Positions 18,403-29,012 of a DNA stretch of 64,000 bases are shown here, piece after piece (the first letter of the stretch is position 1; every line of letters begins with the position of its first letter). A model generated the notes under the pieces. That model worked only from the letters and a program-made list of their open reading frames with translations, had not been told where the DNA came from and ran no database searches. Position numbers and translations under genes: made by a program. Source of the DNA: Variovorax saccharolyticus (GTDB taxonomy: Bacteria; Pseudomonadota; Gammaproteobacteria; Burkholderiales; Burkholderiaceae_C); NCBI RefSeq assembly GCF_030316765.1, contig NZ_JASZYT010000002.1, positions 372,001-436,000 on the forward strand, written 5' to 3'.

Positions 18403-19920
18403 CTACTGGAACGCCACTTCGGCGAAGCTGCGCAGCTTGCGGCTGTGCAGCCGGCTGGAGCCTTCCTGGCGCAGGATGTCGATCGCCGCCATGCCGATGC
18501 GCAGGTGCTGCTCGACGCGCTCGCGGTAGAACTGGTTGGCCATGCCGGGCAGCTTGATCTCGCCGTGCAGCGGCTTGTCGCTCACGCACAGCAAGGTGCC
18601 GTAGGGGACGCGGAAGCGGAAGCCGTTGGCCGCGATGGTGGCGCTCTCCATGTCGAGCGCGACGGCGCGGCTCTGGCTGAAGCGGCGCTGCGGCTGGTTG
18701 CCCGGCAGCAGCTCCCAGTTGCGGTTGTCGGTGCTGGCCACGGTGCCGGTGCGCATGATCTTCTTGAGCTCGGTGCCCTGGGTGCCGGTGACTTCGGCCA
18801 CCGCCTTTTCGAGCGCCAGCTGGATCTCGGACAGCGCCGGGATCGGCACCCACAGCGGTAGCTCTTCGTCCAGCACGTGGTCCTCGCGCACATAGGCGTG
18901 CGCCAGCACGTAGTCGCCGAGCTGCTGGCCCTGGCGCAGGCCGGCGCAGTGGCCGAGCATGACCCAGGCGTGCGGTCGCAGCACCGCCACGTGGTCGGTG
19001 ATGGTCTTGGCATTGGCCGGGCCGACGCCGATGTTGACCATGCTGATGCCGGTGCAGTCCTCGCGCACCAGGTGGTAGCCGGGCATCTGCGGCAGGCGCG
19101 GCGGCGGCGTGCCCTGGCTGCCGTCGAGCAGCCCGCCGTACATCGAGCTCGAGCCCGCCGCCAGCCCGCGCCGCCGCGTGACCACGTTGCCCGGCTCGAT
19201 GAAGGCGATGTACTCGCTGTTCTCGTCGGTCATGGCCTCGTGGCCGAGCCGCACGAACTCGTCGATGTAGAACTGGTAGTTGGTGAACAGCACGAAGTTC
19301 TGGAACCACTCGGGCGCCGTGCCGCTGTAGTGGCGCAGCCGGTGCAGTGAGTAGTCGACCCGCGCCGCGGTGAACAGCGACAGCGGCTGTGCCTCGCCGG
19401 GCTTGGCCTCGTAGGTGCCGTTGGCGATGCCGTCGTCCATCGCGCCGAGGTCGGGCAGGTCGAAGACGTCGCGCATCAGCGACCGGCGCTCGGCGGTCAT
19501 CGTTCCCTCGATGTGGTCGTTCTCGGCGAAGGAGAAATGGATCGGGATCGGCTGCGTGCTGGTGCCGACCTCGAGTTCGACCTGGTGGTTCTCGAGCAGG
19601 AGCCGGAACTGGTCGCGGTAGTAGCGTGAGAACAGGTCGGGCCGGGTCAGCGTGGTCTCGAAGCGGCCGGGCCCGGAGACGAAGCCGTAGCTGAGCCCGG
19701 CGTTGGCCGCCGGCGTCCGGCGCGACACCGTGTGCGTGTGCACCCGCACGAAGGGGTAGCAGGCGCGCACCCGGCCCGGCAGGCTTTCGCCGGCGACGAA
19801 ACGCAGCATCGCCTCGCGCAGATGCTGCAGGCCGCCGTCGTAGATCAGGCGGACTTGCTCGAGGGCGGCGTCGGGATCGGTGAAGCGGGCGGGCGCAATG
19901 AAGGCGGGCATGTACGGCAT
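18403..19920 (-). CDS. amn: AMP nucleosidase
   Basis: A 505-residue enzyme, slightly longer than E. coli Amn (484), that hydrolyses AMP to adenine and ribose 5-phosphate in purine salvage. The C-terminal half is a nucleoside-phosphorylase fold with VNIGVGPANAKTITDH, MLGHCAGLR and ALDMESATIAANG; the last resembles the catalytic region of the family. The N-terminal half is the Amn-specific domain. Two starts are possible, 19920 and 19911 (MPYMPAF); the first is listed. Directly upstream on the same strand is the glutathione reductase gene, 14 bp away, suggesting co-transcription. Confidence 0.95.
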   Translation of the reverse strand: MPYMPAFIAPARFTDPDAALEQVRLIYDGGLQHLREAMLRFVAGESLPGRVRACYPFVRVHTHTVSRRTPAANAGLSYGFVSGPGRFETTLTRPDLFSRYYRDQFRLLLENHQVELEVGTSTQPIPIHFSFAENDHIEGTMTAERRSLMRDVFDLPDLGAMDDGIANGTYEAKPGEAQPLSLFTAARVDYSLHRLRHYSGTAPEWFQNFVLFTNYQFYIDEFVRLGHEAMTDENSEYIAFIEPGNVVTRRRGLAAGSSSMYGGLLDGSQGTPPPRLPQMPGYHLVREDCTGISMVNIGVGPANAKTITDHVAVLRPHAWVMLGHCAGLRQGQQLGDYVLAHAYVREDHVLDEELPLWVPIPALSEIQLALEKAVAEVTGTQGTELKKIMRTGTVASTDNRNWELLPGNQPQRRFSQSRAVALDMESATIAANGFRFRVPYGTLLCVSDKPLHGEIKLPGMANQFYRERVEQHLRIGMAAIDILRQEGSSRLHSRKLRSFAEVAFQ

Positions 19921-19934
19921 GAAGCCATTGTGGC

Positions 19935-21290
19935 TCAGCCCGGCATCGGTTCGCGCATCGTCACGAACTCCTCGGCCACCGTCGGATGGATGCCGATGGT
20001 GCTGTCGAACATCGCCTTGGTGGCGCCGGCGCGCATCGCGACCGCGAAGCCCTGCACGATCTCGCCGGCGTCGGGGCCGACCATGTGCAGGCCGACCACG
20101 CGGTCGCTGGCCTTGTCGACGATCAGCTTCATGAAGGTGCGCTCGGGGCTGCCCGACAGCGTGTGGCGCAGCGCGCGGAACTCGCTCGAGAAGAGCGTGA
20201 TCTCGCCGAACTTCATGCGCGCGGCGGCTTCGGTGTAGCCGCAGGTGCCGATGTTCGGATGGGTGAAGACGGCGGTGGGCGTGTAGTCGTAGTCGAGGCG
20301 TCGCTTGCCCTTGCCGAACAGCGCGTCGACCACGGCCATCGCCTCGGCCAGCGCCACCGGCGTGAGCTGCTGGCGGGTCGAGACGTCGCCGACCGCGTAG
20401 ACCGACGGCACCGAGCTTCGGTAGTGGGCATCGATCACCACGCGGCCCTGCTCGTCGAGCGCGATGCCGGCCGCCTCGAGGCCCATGCCCTGGGTGTTCG
20501 GCACCCGGCCGGTCGCGAACAGGATGGCGTCGGCCTCCACCCGCTGGCCGCGCGACAGGATGGCGCAGAGGCCGCTGTCGAGACGGCGGATCGAGGCGAT
20601 CTCGGTGTTGAAGCGGATGTCGACGCCGGCGCGGCGCATCTCCTTGGCCAGGAACTCGCGGATGTCCTCGTCGAACTCGCTCAGCAGGTGCGCATTGCGC
20701 TGCAGCTGGATGACCTCGGCGCCGAGGCCGTTGAAGATCGAGGCGAACTCGCAGGCGATGTAGCCACCGCCCACCACCAGCAGCCGCTTCGGAAAGGGGT
20801 TGAGATCGAACATGGCGTCGGACACGAGGACGTGCTCGCGTCCCGGCAGCTCGGGCACATAGGGCATGCCGCCGGTCGCCAGCAGCACGTGCTGCGCGGT
20901 GTAGCGGCGGTCGCCGACCTGCACCGTGTGGCCGTCCACCAGCTGCGCCCAGCCGTGGATCAGGGTGGCGCCCGCGCCCTCGAGCAGGCTGCGGTAGATC
21001 TCGTTGAGCCGCGCGATCTCGCGCGCGCGGTTGGCCTTCAGGCGGTTCCAGTCGAAGCGCCGCTCGCCGAGGTCCCAGCCGTAGCCGGCCGCCTCTTCGA
21101 AGGCTTCGGCATAGCCGGCAGCGTAGCTGTAGAGCTTCTTGGGGATGCAGCCGACATTGACGCAGGTGCCGCCCAGTTCGGCGCATTCGGCCAGCGCCAC
21201 CCGGGCGCCGCGCTGGGCCGCCATGCGTGCGGCGCGCACGCCGCCGCTGCCGCCGCCGATGACGAAAAAGTCGAAGTCGTAGGTGCGCAT
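19935..21290 (-). CDS. gor: Glutathione-disulfide reductase
   Basis: A 451-residue FAD-dependent oxidoreductase that regenerates reduced glutathione with NADPH. Visible: the FAD-binding GGGSGGVRAARMA near the N-terminus, the redox-active disulfide C43-VNVG-C48, the second nucleotide-binding motif VVGGGYIACEFASIFNGLG, the FAD motif YAVGDV, and the C-terminal HPTVAEEF with the catalytic His of the interface. Length is that of bacterial glutathione reductases. The start gives MRTYDFDFFVIGGGSGG. It probably forms an operon with amn, and would supply glutathione to enzymes such as the GST encoded nearby. Confidence 0.94.
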   Translation of the reverse strand: MRTYDFDFFVIGGGSGGVRAARMAAQRGARVALAECAELGGTCVNVGCIPKKLYSYAAGYAEAFEEAAGYGWDLGERRFDWNRLKANRAREIARLNEIYRSLLEGAGATLIHGWAQLVDGHTVQVGDRRYTAQHVLLATGGMPYVPELPGREHVLVSDAMFDLNPFPKRLLVVGGGYIACEFASIFNGLGAEVIQLQRNAHLLSEFDEDIREFLAKEMRRAGVDIRFNTEIASIRRLDSGLCAILSRGQRVEADAILFATGRVPNTQGMGLEAAGIALDEQGRVVIDAHYRSSVPSVYAVGDVSTRQQLTPVALAEAMAVVDALFGKGKRRLDYDYTPTAVFTHPNIGTCGYTEAAARMKFGEITLFSSEFRALRHTLSGSPERTFMKLIVDKASDRVVGLHMVGPDAGEIVQGFAVAMRAGATKAMFDSTIGIHPTVAEEFVTMREPMPG

Positions 21291-21345
21291 GGGAACTCCT
21301 TCGCGCCGACTGTAGCCGGCGCGAGGAGTCGCCGCTGCGCGCGGC

Positions 21346-23334
<1,989 letters not shown>

Positions 23335-23474
23335 GGAAGGGCTCTTTCGTCTCTTCGCATACAACGCGCAAGGACGGGCCGACGCTGGCGTCCGCTTTGC
23401 AAAGCAGCGCAATATTTCCGCCACGCGCGCAACCGCATGTAAGCCGGGCGGCGGTGCGTCCGGCCCGGCGCGCC

Positions 23475-24602
23475 TCAGGGCATGGCGGGCGCGGCCGCTT
23501 TCCGGTGGCTCAGGAAGAAGCGCAGCATCTCTGCGCTGGCGTCCGGGCCCGAGGGGTCGGTGTAGGTGCCGCTCGAACTGCCTCCCGACCAGGCATGGCC
23601 GGCACCGTGCAGCAGCCAGTGCTCCACCGCGGGACGGCCCTGGGCGTCCGCATGGACGCGCCGCGTGAAGTCGCGGCCCCGGGGCGACCGGCCTCCCGAG
23701 GCCTGCACCGGCGCCGTGGGGCCGTCCTGGCCCGCGAGCGCCGATGCGACCAGTGCCTCGCCGTTGCGGGCGTTCACGGTGCTGTCGGCATCGCCGTGGA
23801 AGACGATCGTGGGCACGGCCGGTCCGCTCCCTCTGCTCGCCGCGGGCCCGCTCTTCATGGCGGCCAGGGCCGTCATCAGATCGCTGGCGGCGCCGCTCGG
23901 CAAGCCGGAGTGCACGCCGACCGCGGCGAACAGGTCGGGGTAGCTGCGCCCGAGGATGTCGGCCATCGCGCCGCCGGCCGACAGGCCCGCGACATAGACG
24001 CGCTCGGGGTCGATGCCCTGCGAATCCATGACCGAGCGGGTCAGCGCGGCCAGCAGCGCCGGCTCCCCGCGCCCGCGCTGCTGGTGCTGCGTCGTGAACC
24101 AGTTCCAGCACTTCGACGAGTTGGCATGCTGGGTCTGGGCCGGGTAGAGCACCAGGAAGCCGTGTTCGCGCGCCAGCTGGTTCATCTGCGTGCCGGCGGC
24201 GAAGTCCTCCGGGTTCTGCGTGCAGCCGTGCAGCATCAGCACCAGCGGGCGAGGGCTGCCGGCGCCCTTCGCGGGCACGAAGAGCTTGTAGGCGAGCGGG
24301 CGGTGCTGGTGGGCGAAGAGGCCGTCGCTCCACTGCTCGACGCCGCCCTCGGACGCGGGAGCCGGCGTCGGCGTCGGAGCGGGAGCAGGAGCGGGCGCTG
24401 GCGCCGGCTCGACCACGCGGGCCTCGACATCGACGACCAGCGTGTCGTCGTTGGCCGCAGGCGCGGGGGCCGGACGGTCGGCCGCAGGAGGAGCCGCCCC
24501 GCCCGACAGGGCGCGCTGGATCGCACGGGTCGCCTCCTGGAGGCTGCCCCCCTGCGTGAGGAGGGTGGCCTTGCGCATCAAGCGTTCGAACAGCGGATTC
24601 AT
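23475..24602 (-). CDS. PHB depolymerase-type extracellular esterase
   Basis: A 375-residue alpha/beta-hydrolase of the PHB depolymerase/esterase (LpqC-like) family. Visible: the oxyanion-side motif RPLVLMLHGCTQNPEDFA, the nucleophile elbow GLSAGGAM, an Asp in FHGDADSTV and the terminal His in HGAGHAWSG. A proline-alanine-rich linker around residues 60-95 (APAPAPAPAP) precedes the catalytic domain. No clear signal peptide is seen. It lies 34 bp downstream of the CopG-like gene on the same strand; with the phasin gene of this window it may relate to polyester metabolism, though such enzymes often act on other esters. Confidence 0.88.
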   Translation of the reverse strand: MNPLFERLMRKATLLTQGGSLQEATRAIQRALSGGAAPPAADRPAPAPAANDDTLVVDVEARVVEPAPAPAPAPAPTPTPAPASEGGVEQWSDGLFAHQHRPLAYKLFVPAKGAGSPRPLVLMLHGCTQNPEDFAAGTQMNQLAREHGFLVLYPAQTQHANSSKCWNWFTTQHQQRGRGEPALLAALTRSVMDSQGIDPERVYVAGLSAGGAMADILGRSYPDLFAAVGVHSGLPSGAASDLMTALAAMKSGPAASRGSGPAVPTIVFHGDADSTVNARNGEALVASALAGQDGPTAPVQASGGRSPRGRDFTRRVHADAQGRPAVEHWLLHGAGHAWSGGSSSGTYTDPSGPDASAEMLRFFLSHRKAAAPAMP

Positions 24603-24636
24603 CGGGAAGCCTTGGAAGAAGAAGACATGGAGGCGC

Positions 24637-25062
24637 TCAACGCAGCCGGTCGGCCAGGGCGGCCTTGACGGCGGCGCTGGCGTGCAGGGCGCCGAGAACG
24701 GTGACCGAGGCGATGGTCTCGAGCGCCAGCTCGGGCGTCACATCGGCCGAGATGGTGGCCAGGCCGAGCACCCGGATCTCGAGCCTTTCGCCGGCGCGGC
24801 GCACGGCTTCGAGGTCGGCGGCACTGAACTGCTGCAGCCCTAGAACAAGCATCTTGCGGGCCACCACCTGCTTCAGCGCGTCGCCGTGGACCGAGAGCTG
24901 GTTGCGGATCGCGGTGCGGATGAAGTCGGTGCGGTTCGAATAGAAGCCTTCGGCCACCAGCAGGTCGATCTGGCCGAGGTCGACATAGCCGAGGTTGATG
25001 GTGATCTTCTCGGCGTCGGGAAGCTTGGTGCGCTGGACGACCGGTGTGGGGGCTGTTTGCAT
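24637..25062 (-). CDS. Ribbon-helix-helix (CopG-like) transcriptional regulator
   Basis: A 141-residue protein with an N-terminal ribbon-helix-helix: the strand KITINLGYVDLGQIDLL followed by two helices including SNRTDFIRTAIRNQL. The rest (about 70-141) is a helical domain of unknown role. Such proteins bind palindromes as dimers. A perfect 8-bp inverted repeat and an additional half-site lie 14-43 bp upstream of its start, suggesting autoregulation. The esterase gene follows after 34 bp and is probably under the same control. It could also be an orphan antitoxin-like regulator, but no toxin gene is adjacent. Confidence 0.85.
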   Translation of the reverse strand: MQTAPTPVVQRTKLPDAEKITINLGYVDLGQIDLLVAEGFYSNRTDFIRTAIRNQLSVHGDALKQVVARKMLVLGLQQFSAADLEAVRRAGERLEIRVLGLATISADVTPELALETIASVTVLGALHASAAVKAALADRLR

Positions 25063-25075
25063 GTCGCCATCCTAA

Positions 25076-25105
25076 CACCATCCGGTTGGATGGTGATGGG
25101 ATGGT
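25076..25105 (-). promoter_or_regulatory. Probable operator of the CopG-like regulator: palindrome plus third half-site
   Basis: CACCATCC (25076-25083), spacer ggtt, GGATGGTG (25088-25095) is a perfect inverted repeat. A further GGATGGT follows at 25099-25105, 11 bp after the previous half-site start, i.e. one helical turn. The site lies 14 bp upstream of the ATG of the ribbon-helix-helix gene. Spaced half-sites on one DNA face are typical for cooperative binding by this fold; binding itself is inferred. Confidence 0.6.
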
Positions 25106-25121
25106 TTTTAGGGTCGAAGCT

Positions 25122-26972
25122 CTAGCCGCCGTACAGGTATTTGGGCAGCCACAGCGTCAGGCCGGGCCAGATGTACATGAACACCATGCACAGGATCACG
25201 ATGAACATGTACGGCATCATCCCCGCGAAGATCTGGTTGAGGGTCACGTGCGATGGCGACACCCCTTTCAGATAGAAGGCCGACATCGCCACCGGCGGCG
25301 ACAGGAAGGCCGCCTGCAGGTTCACGAACACCAGCACGCCGAAGAGCAGCGGATCGATCTGGAAGTGCGCCAGCAGCGGCAGGAAGATGGGGATGAAGAT
25401 CACGATGATCTCGGTCCACTCGAGCGGCCAGCCGAGCACGAAGATGATGGCCTGCGACAGCAGCAGGAACTGCAGCGGCGTCAGGTTCATGCTCATCACC
25501 CACTCTTCGATGATCCGCTGGCCGCCGAGCAGCGCGAACACCGCCGAGAACAGTGCCGAGCCGACGAACAGCCAGCACACCATCGCGGTGGTCTTGGCGG
25601 TCAGGAACACCGCTTCCTTGATGCGCTGGAAGTTGAGCGTCTTCGCCTGCCAGGCCATCAGGAAGGCGCCCGCCGCGCCGACCGCGGCCGACTCGGTGGC
25701 GGTCGTGATGCCGAACAGGATCACGCCCAGCACCACCAGCGTCAGGATGCCCAGCGGCATGACGGAAGACACCAGCATGCGCAGGATCTCGAACTGCTCG
25801 GCGTCCATCTTCCAGTAGTACCAGGCGAGCATCGCGAGGGTGAAGGCGCAGGTCAGCCAGAAGCCGATGTAGAAGGACTCGGGCACCGCCTCGGCGTGAG
25901 GCGCGGCGACCGGCTCGCCGAGGGCCTGGAGGCCCTGTTCTTCCTTGGGCGCCGCGCTTTCGGCGCCGGGCGGCTCCTGCAGTCCCTCGGCACCGGGCGG
26001 CTCGGCCAGCGCCGTGCCCTCCTGGGGCGCCGGCTGCGACTGCGTCACCTCGGGCGGCGGCGGCGTGTTGTCCTTTTGCGAATAGATCGTCACGTACCAC
26101 CAGATCGAGCCCAGCGTCACGGCGGCGAGCAGCACCGGCACCAGCGCGAGCGTCAGGTAGCGCACCAGCATCAGCCAGCTGACGCGCACGCCCGCCGCCG
26201 CCGCGCCGAAGGCCCGCGCCGGCGCCACCACCGCCGCGGCCAGGGCCGGCAGCAGCCGCTGCGAATAGCTGGCGGCAATGTGGGCCACCGGCGGCGAGAT
26301 CGGCGCGCGCTGCGCCTCGGGCGGCAGCTTGGGCGCCACCTTCGGCTGGATCAGCGCCCACCCGATCACGTACAGCAGGTACAGGAAGGCCAGGAAGAAG
26401 CCCGGGAACATGGCCGCCGCATAGAGCTTGACCACCGACTGCCCGGCCACCGCGGCGTACACGATGATCATCACCGAGGGCGGGATCAGGATGCCCAGCG
26501 TGCCACCGGCCGTGATGACGCCGGCAGCCAGCCGCGTGTCGTAGCCGGCGTTGAGCATCGGCCGCATCGCGATCACGCCCATCAGCACCACCACCGCGCC
26601 GACCAGGCCGCTGGCGATGCCCCAGAAGGTGCAGATGATCAGCGTGGCGACCGCCAGCGACCCCGGCACGCGCCGGAACGCGAGCTGCACGCTGTGGAAC
26701 ATCTTGTCGACCAGCGCGCCGCGTTCCATCACGTAGCCCATCAGCACGAACAGCGGGATCGACAGCAGCGTCTCGTTGGTCATCGCGCCGAAGGTGCGCT
26801 GCACCATCAGGTCGAAGACGCGGTTGTCGAACCAGGGCACGGCCGGGTCGTAGAAGGCGGCGAAGCCGAACAGCATGCCCAGGCCCATCAGCGTGAACGC
26901 CGTCGGGAAGCCCAGCATGATCACGACGACGATGAGCCCGAGCATCGTCAGCCCCATGGCGGCCTGGCTCAT
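25122..26972 (-). CDS. dctM: TRAP transporter large permease (DctM) with central insertion
   Basis: A 616-residue inner-membrane protein of the TRAP large-subunit family, which normally has about 430 residues. Family motifs include IPLFVLMGYVMERG, GGTLGILIPPS and NLQAAFLSPPVAMSAFYLKG. The extra length is a middle part: about residues 210-300 with two hydrophobic segments, and a soluble Pro/Glu/Ala-rich loop at about 300-365, followed by another hydrophobic segment. It overlaps the small permease gene by four bases (ATGA) and should form the sodium-driven carrier with DctQ. Substrate is set by DctP and not readable. Confidence 0.92.
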   Translation of the reverse strand: MSQAAMGLTMLGLIVVVIMLGFPTAFTLMGLGMLFGFAAFYDPAVPWFDNRVFDLMVQRTFGAMTNETLLSIPLFVLMGYVMERGALVDKMFHSVQLAFRRVPGSLAVATLIICTFWGIASGLVGAVVVLMGVIAMRPMLNAGYDTRLAAGVITAGGTLGILIPPSVMIIVYAAVAGQSVVKLYAAAMFPGFFLAFLYLLYVIGWALIQPKVAPKLPPEAQRAPISPPVAHIAASYSQRLLPALAAAVVAPARAFGAAAAGVRVSWLMLVRYLTLALVPVLLAAVTLGSIWWYVTIYSQKDNTPPPPEVTQSQPAPQEGTALAEPPGAEGLQEPPGAESAAPKEEQGLQALGEPVAAPHAEAVPESFYIGFWLTCAFTLAMLAWYYWKMDAEQFEILRMLVSSVMPLGILTLVVLGVILFGITTATESAAVGAAGAFLMAWQAKTLNFQRIKEAVFLTAKTTAMVCWLFVGSALFSAVFALLGGQRIIEEWVMSMNLTPLQFLLLSQAIIFVLGWPLEWTEIIVIFIPIFLPLLAHFQIDPLLFGVLVFVNLQAAFLSPPVAMSAFYLKGVSPSHVTLNQIFAGMMPYMFIVILCMVFMYIWPGLTLWLPKYLYGG

Positions 26973-27625
26973 GGGGTCTCCCTTCCGCGCTGGCGCGCCG
27001 CTTCGTCCAGGTCCTTGGCCCGTTCCATGACATCGCGCCGCGCTTCCTCGTCCACGAAGGTGCTGCTGGCGAGCTGCTGTTCGACCACGTCCATTTCCTC
27101 GGCGTCCTTCAGGCGCGGCGTCCATGCGCCGGTGCGGATGCACACCACGCAGCGCAGGATCTCCGCCAGACCCTGCAGCATCACGATGGCGCCGGCGAGC
27201 GGTATGACGAACTTGAAGGGGTACACCGGCAGCGGCGTGGCATTGAAGGTCTGCTCGTGCATGGCCAGCGAGTCCTGGTAGTAGCCCCAGCCGGCCCAGG
27301 TCAGGGCGCCGATGCCGGGGAGGAAGAAGGCGATGTAGAGCACCAGGTCCAGCGTGGCCTGAGTGCGCGGCTTCATGCTGCCGTAGAGGAAGTCGCCCCG
27401 CACGTGCCCGTCCTGCGAGAGCGTGTAGGCGCCGCACATCATGAAGAGCGTGCCGTACATCATGTTGTTGACGTCATAGATCCAGGCGGTCGGCGCATTG
27501 AGCGCGTAGCGCTTGAAGACTTCGGCGCACACCACCAGCATCAGCGCGACGATGAGCCAGGCGAAGGTCTTGCCGGTCCACGTGCTCAGGCGGTCGGCGG
27601 CGTGCAGTATCTGTTGGGTTGTCAT
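26969..27625 (-). CDS. dctQ: TRAP transporter small permease (DctQ)
   Basis: A 218-residue membrane protein with four hydrophobic segments, the DctQ pattern, including the conserved motif EVFKRYALNAPTAWIYDVNNMMYGT and HVRGDF. A hydrophilic C-terminal tail of about 45 charged residues is longer than usual. The ATG at 27625 is chosen because the helical part begins soon after (MTTQQILHAADRLSTWTG); the open frame extends 22 codons further without family similarity. It lies between dctP (91 bp upstream) and dctM (ATGA overlap) in a typical TRAP operon. Confidence 0.92.
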   Translation of the reverse strand: MTTQQILHAADRLSTWTGKTFAWLIVALMLVVCAEVFKRYALNAPTAWIYDVNNMMYGTLFMMCGAYTLSQDGHVRGDFLYGSMKPRTQATLDLVLYIAFFLPGIGALTWAGWGYYQDSLAMHEQTFNATPLPVYPFKFVIPLAGAIVMLQGLAEILRCVVCIRTGAWTPRLKDAEEMDVVEQQLASSTFVDEEARRDVMERAKDLDEAARQRGRETP

Positions 27626-27716
27626 CGGTGCCCCGGGATCGGACAGACAGGAAGACGCCTTCCGGCCGGGACCGGAAGGCGGGTGCCGCATCGGCTGCGG
27701 CTGGGCTGCATGGCGT

Positions 27717-28832
27717 TCAGGCCTTCTTCGCCTGGCCGGAGAAGTAGTGGTTGTAGGCCATCTTGAAGTCGATCATGTAGTCGTTCTGCCACTGGCCGGC
27801 GGGCTGCGCGAAGGCCTTCTGCGAGTCGAGCACCTTCTTGAACAGCGGGTTCTCGCCCGACTTCTTGGCGATGGTCTTGTCCCAGGCCGCGAGCTGGGCC
27901 CGCAGGATGGCGTCGGGCGTCTTGTAGAACTTGACGCCGGCTTTCTTCATCTCGACGTAGTCCTGCGTGTTGCGGGCCACGGCCTTCCAGCTCATGTCGG
28001 CGCTGGCCGCCTGCACGGCATAGTCGATGACGGAGCGCAGCTCCTGCGGCAGCGCGTTGTACTTGCCCTTGTTGAACAGGATCTCGAACTGCTCCCCGCT
28101 CTGGTGGAAGCTCTGCAGCATGCAGTTCTTCGCCACGTCGGGAAAGCCGAGCACGCGGTCGCTCGATGCGTTGTTGAACTCGGCCGCATCGATCAGGCCG
28201 CGATCCAGCGCCGGCACGATCTCGCCCCCGGGCAGCGGGTTCACCGCGGCGCCCAGCTCGGTGAAGATGTCGACCGCGAGGCCCACGGTGCGGTACTTCA
28301 GGCCCTTCAGGTCCTCGACCTTGGCGATCGGCTTCTTGAACCAGCCCAGCGGCTGCGTCGGCATCGGACCGTAGAGGTACGACACCACGTCCATGTTGAT
28401 CGACTTGTAGATTTCCTCCAGCAGCGGCTTGCCGCCGCCGTAGTAGTGCCATGCGAGCACCATGTTCGGGTCCATGCCGAAGGCCGGGCCCGAGCCCCAC
28501 AGCGCCAGCGCGGAATTCTTGCCGTAGTGGTAGGCCACCACGCCGTGGCCGCCGTCGAGCGTGCCCTTGTTCACGGCCTCGAGCAGCTGGAATGCGGGCA
28601 CGACCGCGCCGGAGGGCAGCACCTCGATCTTCAGGCGGCCGCCGGCCATGTCGTTGACCTTCTTGGCGAAGTCGTTGGCGTACTCGTGGAAGATGTCCTT
28701 CGCCGGCCAGGTGCTCTGGAAGCGCAGCGAGGTGGTCTGCGCCATGCTGACCATCGGCGCGGACATCGCGCCGGCCGCAACGGCCGCTCCTTTCAGCAGA
28801 CTGCGTCGACGGGTTGGTAGTTTGTCTGTCAT
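27717..28832 (-). CDS. dctP: TRAP transporter periplasmic substrate-binding protein (DctP), Tat-type signal
   Basis: A 371-residue TRAP binding protein. The N-terminus has a twin-arginine signal (TRRRSLLKGAAVAAG, cleavage probably after VSMAQ), so it is likely exported folded. The mature part starts with TTSLRFQSTWPAKDIFHEYA and contains the family's LKGLKYRTVGLAVDIFTELGA region with an arginine that usually contacts the ligand carboxylate. It is the first gene of the dctPQM operon. The ligand is probably a carboxylate such as an alpha-keto acid; this resembles TakP/DctP7-type proteins but that is not certain. Confidence 0.92.
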   Translation of the reverse strand: MTDKLPTRRRSLLKGAAVAAGAMSAPMVSMAQTTSLRFQSTWPAKDIFHEYANDFAKKVNDMAGGRLKIEVLPSGAVVPAFQLLEAVNKGTLDGGHGVVAYHYGKNSALALWGSGPAFGMDPNMVLAWHYYGGGKPLLEEIYKSINMDVVSYLYGPMPTQPLGWFKKPIAKVEDLKGLKYRTVGLAVDIFTELGAAVNPLPGGEIVPALDRGLIDAAEFNNASSDRVLGFPDVAKNCMLQSFHQSGEQFEILFNKGKYNALPQELRSVIDYAVQAASADMSWKAVARNTQDYVEMKKAGVKFYKTPDAILRAQLAAWDKTIAKKSGENPLFKKVLDSQKAFAQPAGQWQNDYMIDFKMAYNHYFSGQAKKA

Positions 28833-28852
28833 TGCGTGTCTCCGTTGGTGGG

Positions 28853-28867
28853 TCTGGACAATCCAGA
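28853..28867 (-). promoter_or_regulatory. Short palindrome upstream of dctP
   Basis: The sequence tctgga-caa-tccaga is a perfect inverted repeat with 6-bp arms, 20 bp upstream of the dctP start codon. Its position in the leader fits an operator or a small RNA hairpin; the regulator is unknown and none is adjacent. Confidence 0.35.
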
Positions 28868-29012
28868 CTTCCCATCTTTGATACGTAAACAATCGTGACA
28901 AAGAGGGTTTTCACGAACTGGAGAAAAATTGGCCCCATCGGCGAGCCTCTCCAGAGTGGAAGCCGGGGCCGCCACCCGCAGTAACCCTTAAAAGCGCAAG
29001 GACGAAAGCACC

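Noticed and set aside
24637..25062. Toxin-antitoxin pair based on the ribbon-helix-helix protein
   Set aside because: No small toxin-like gene is adjacent; the neighbours are an esterase gene and a TRAP permease gene.
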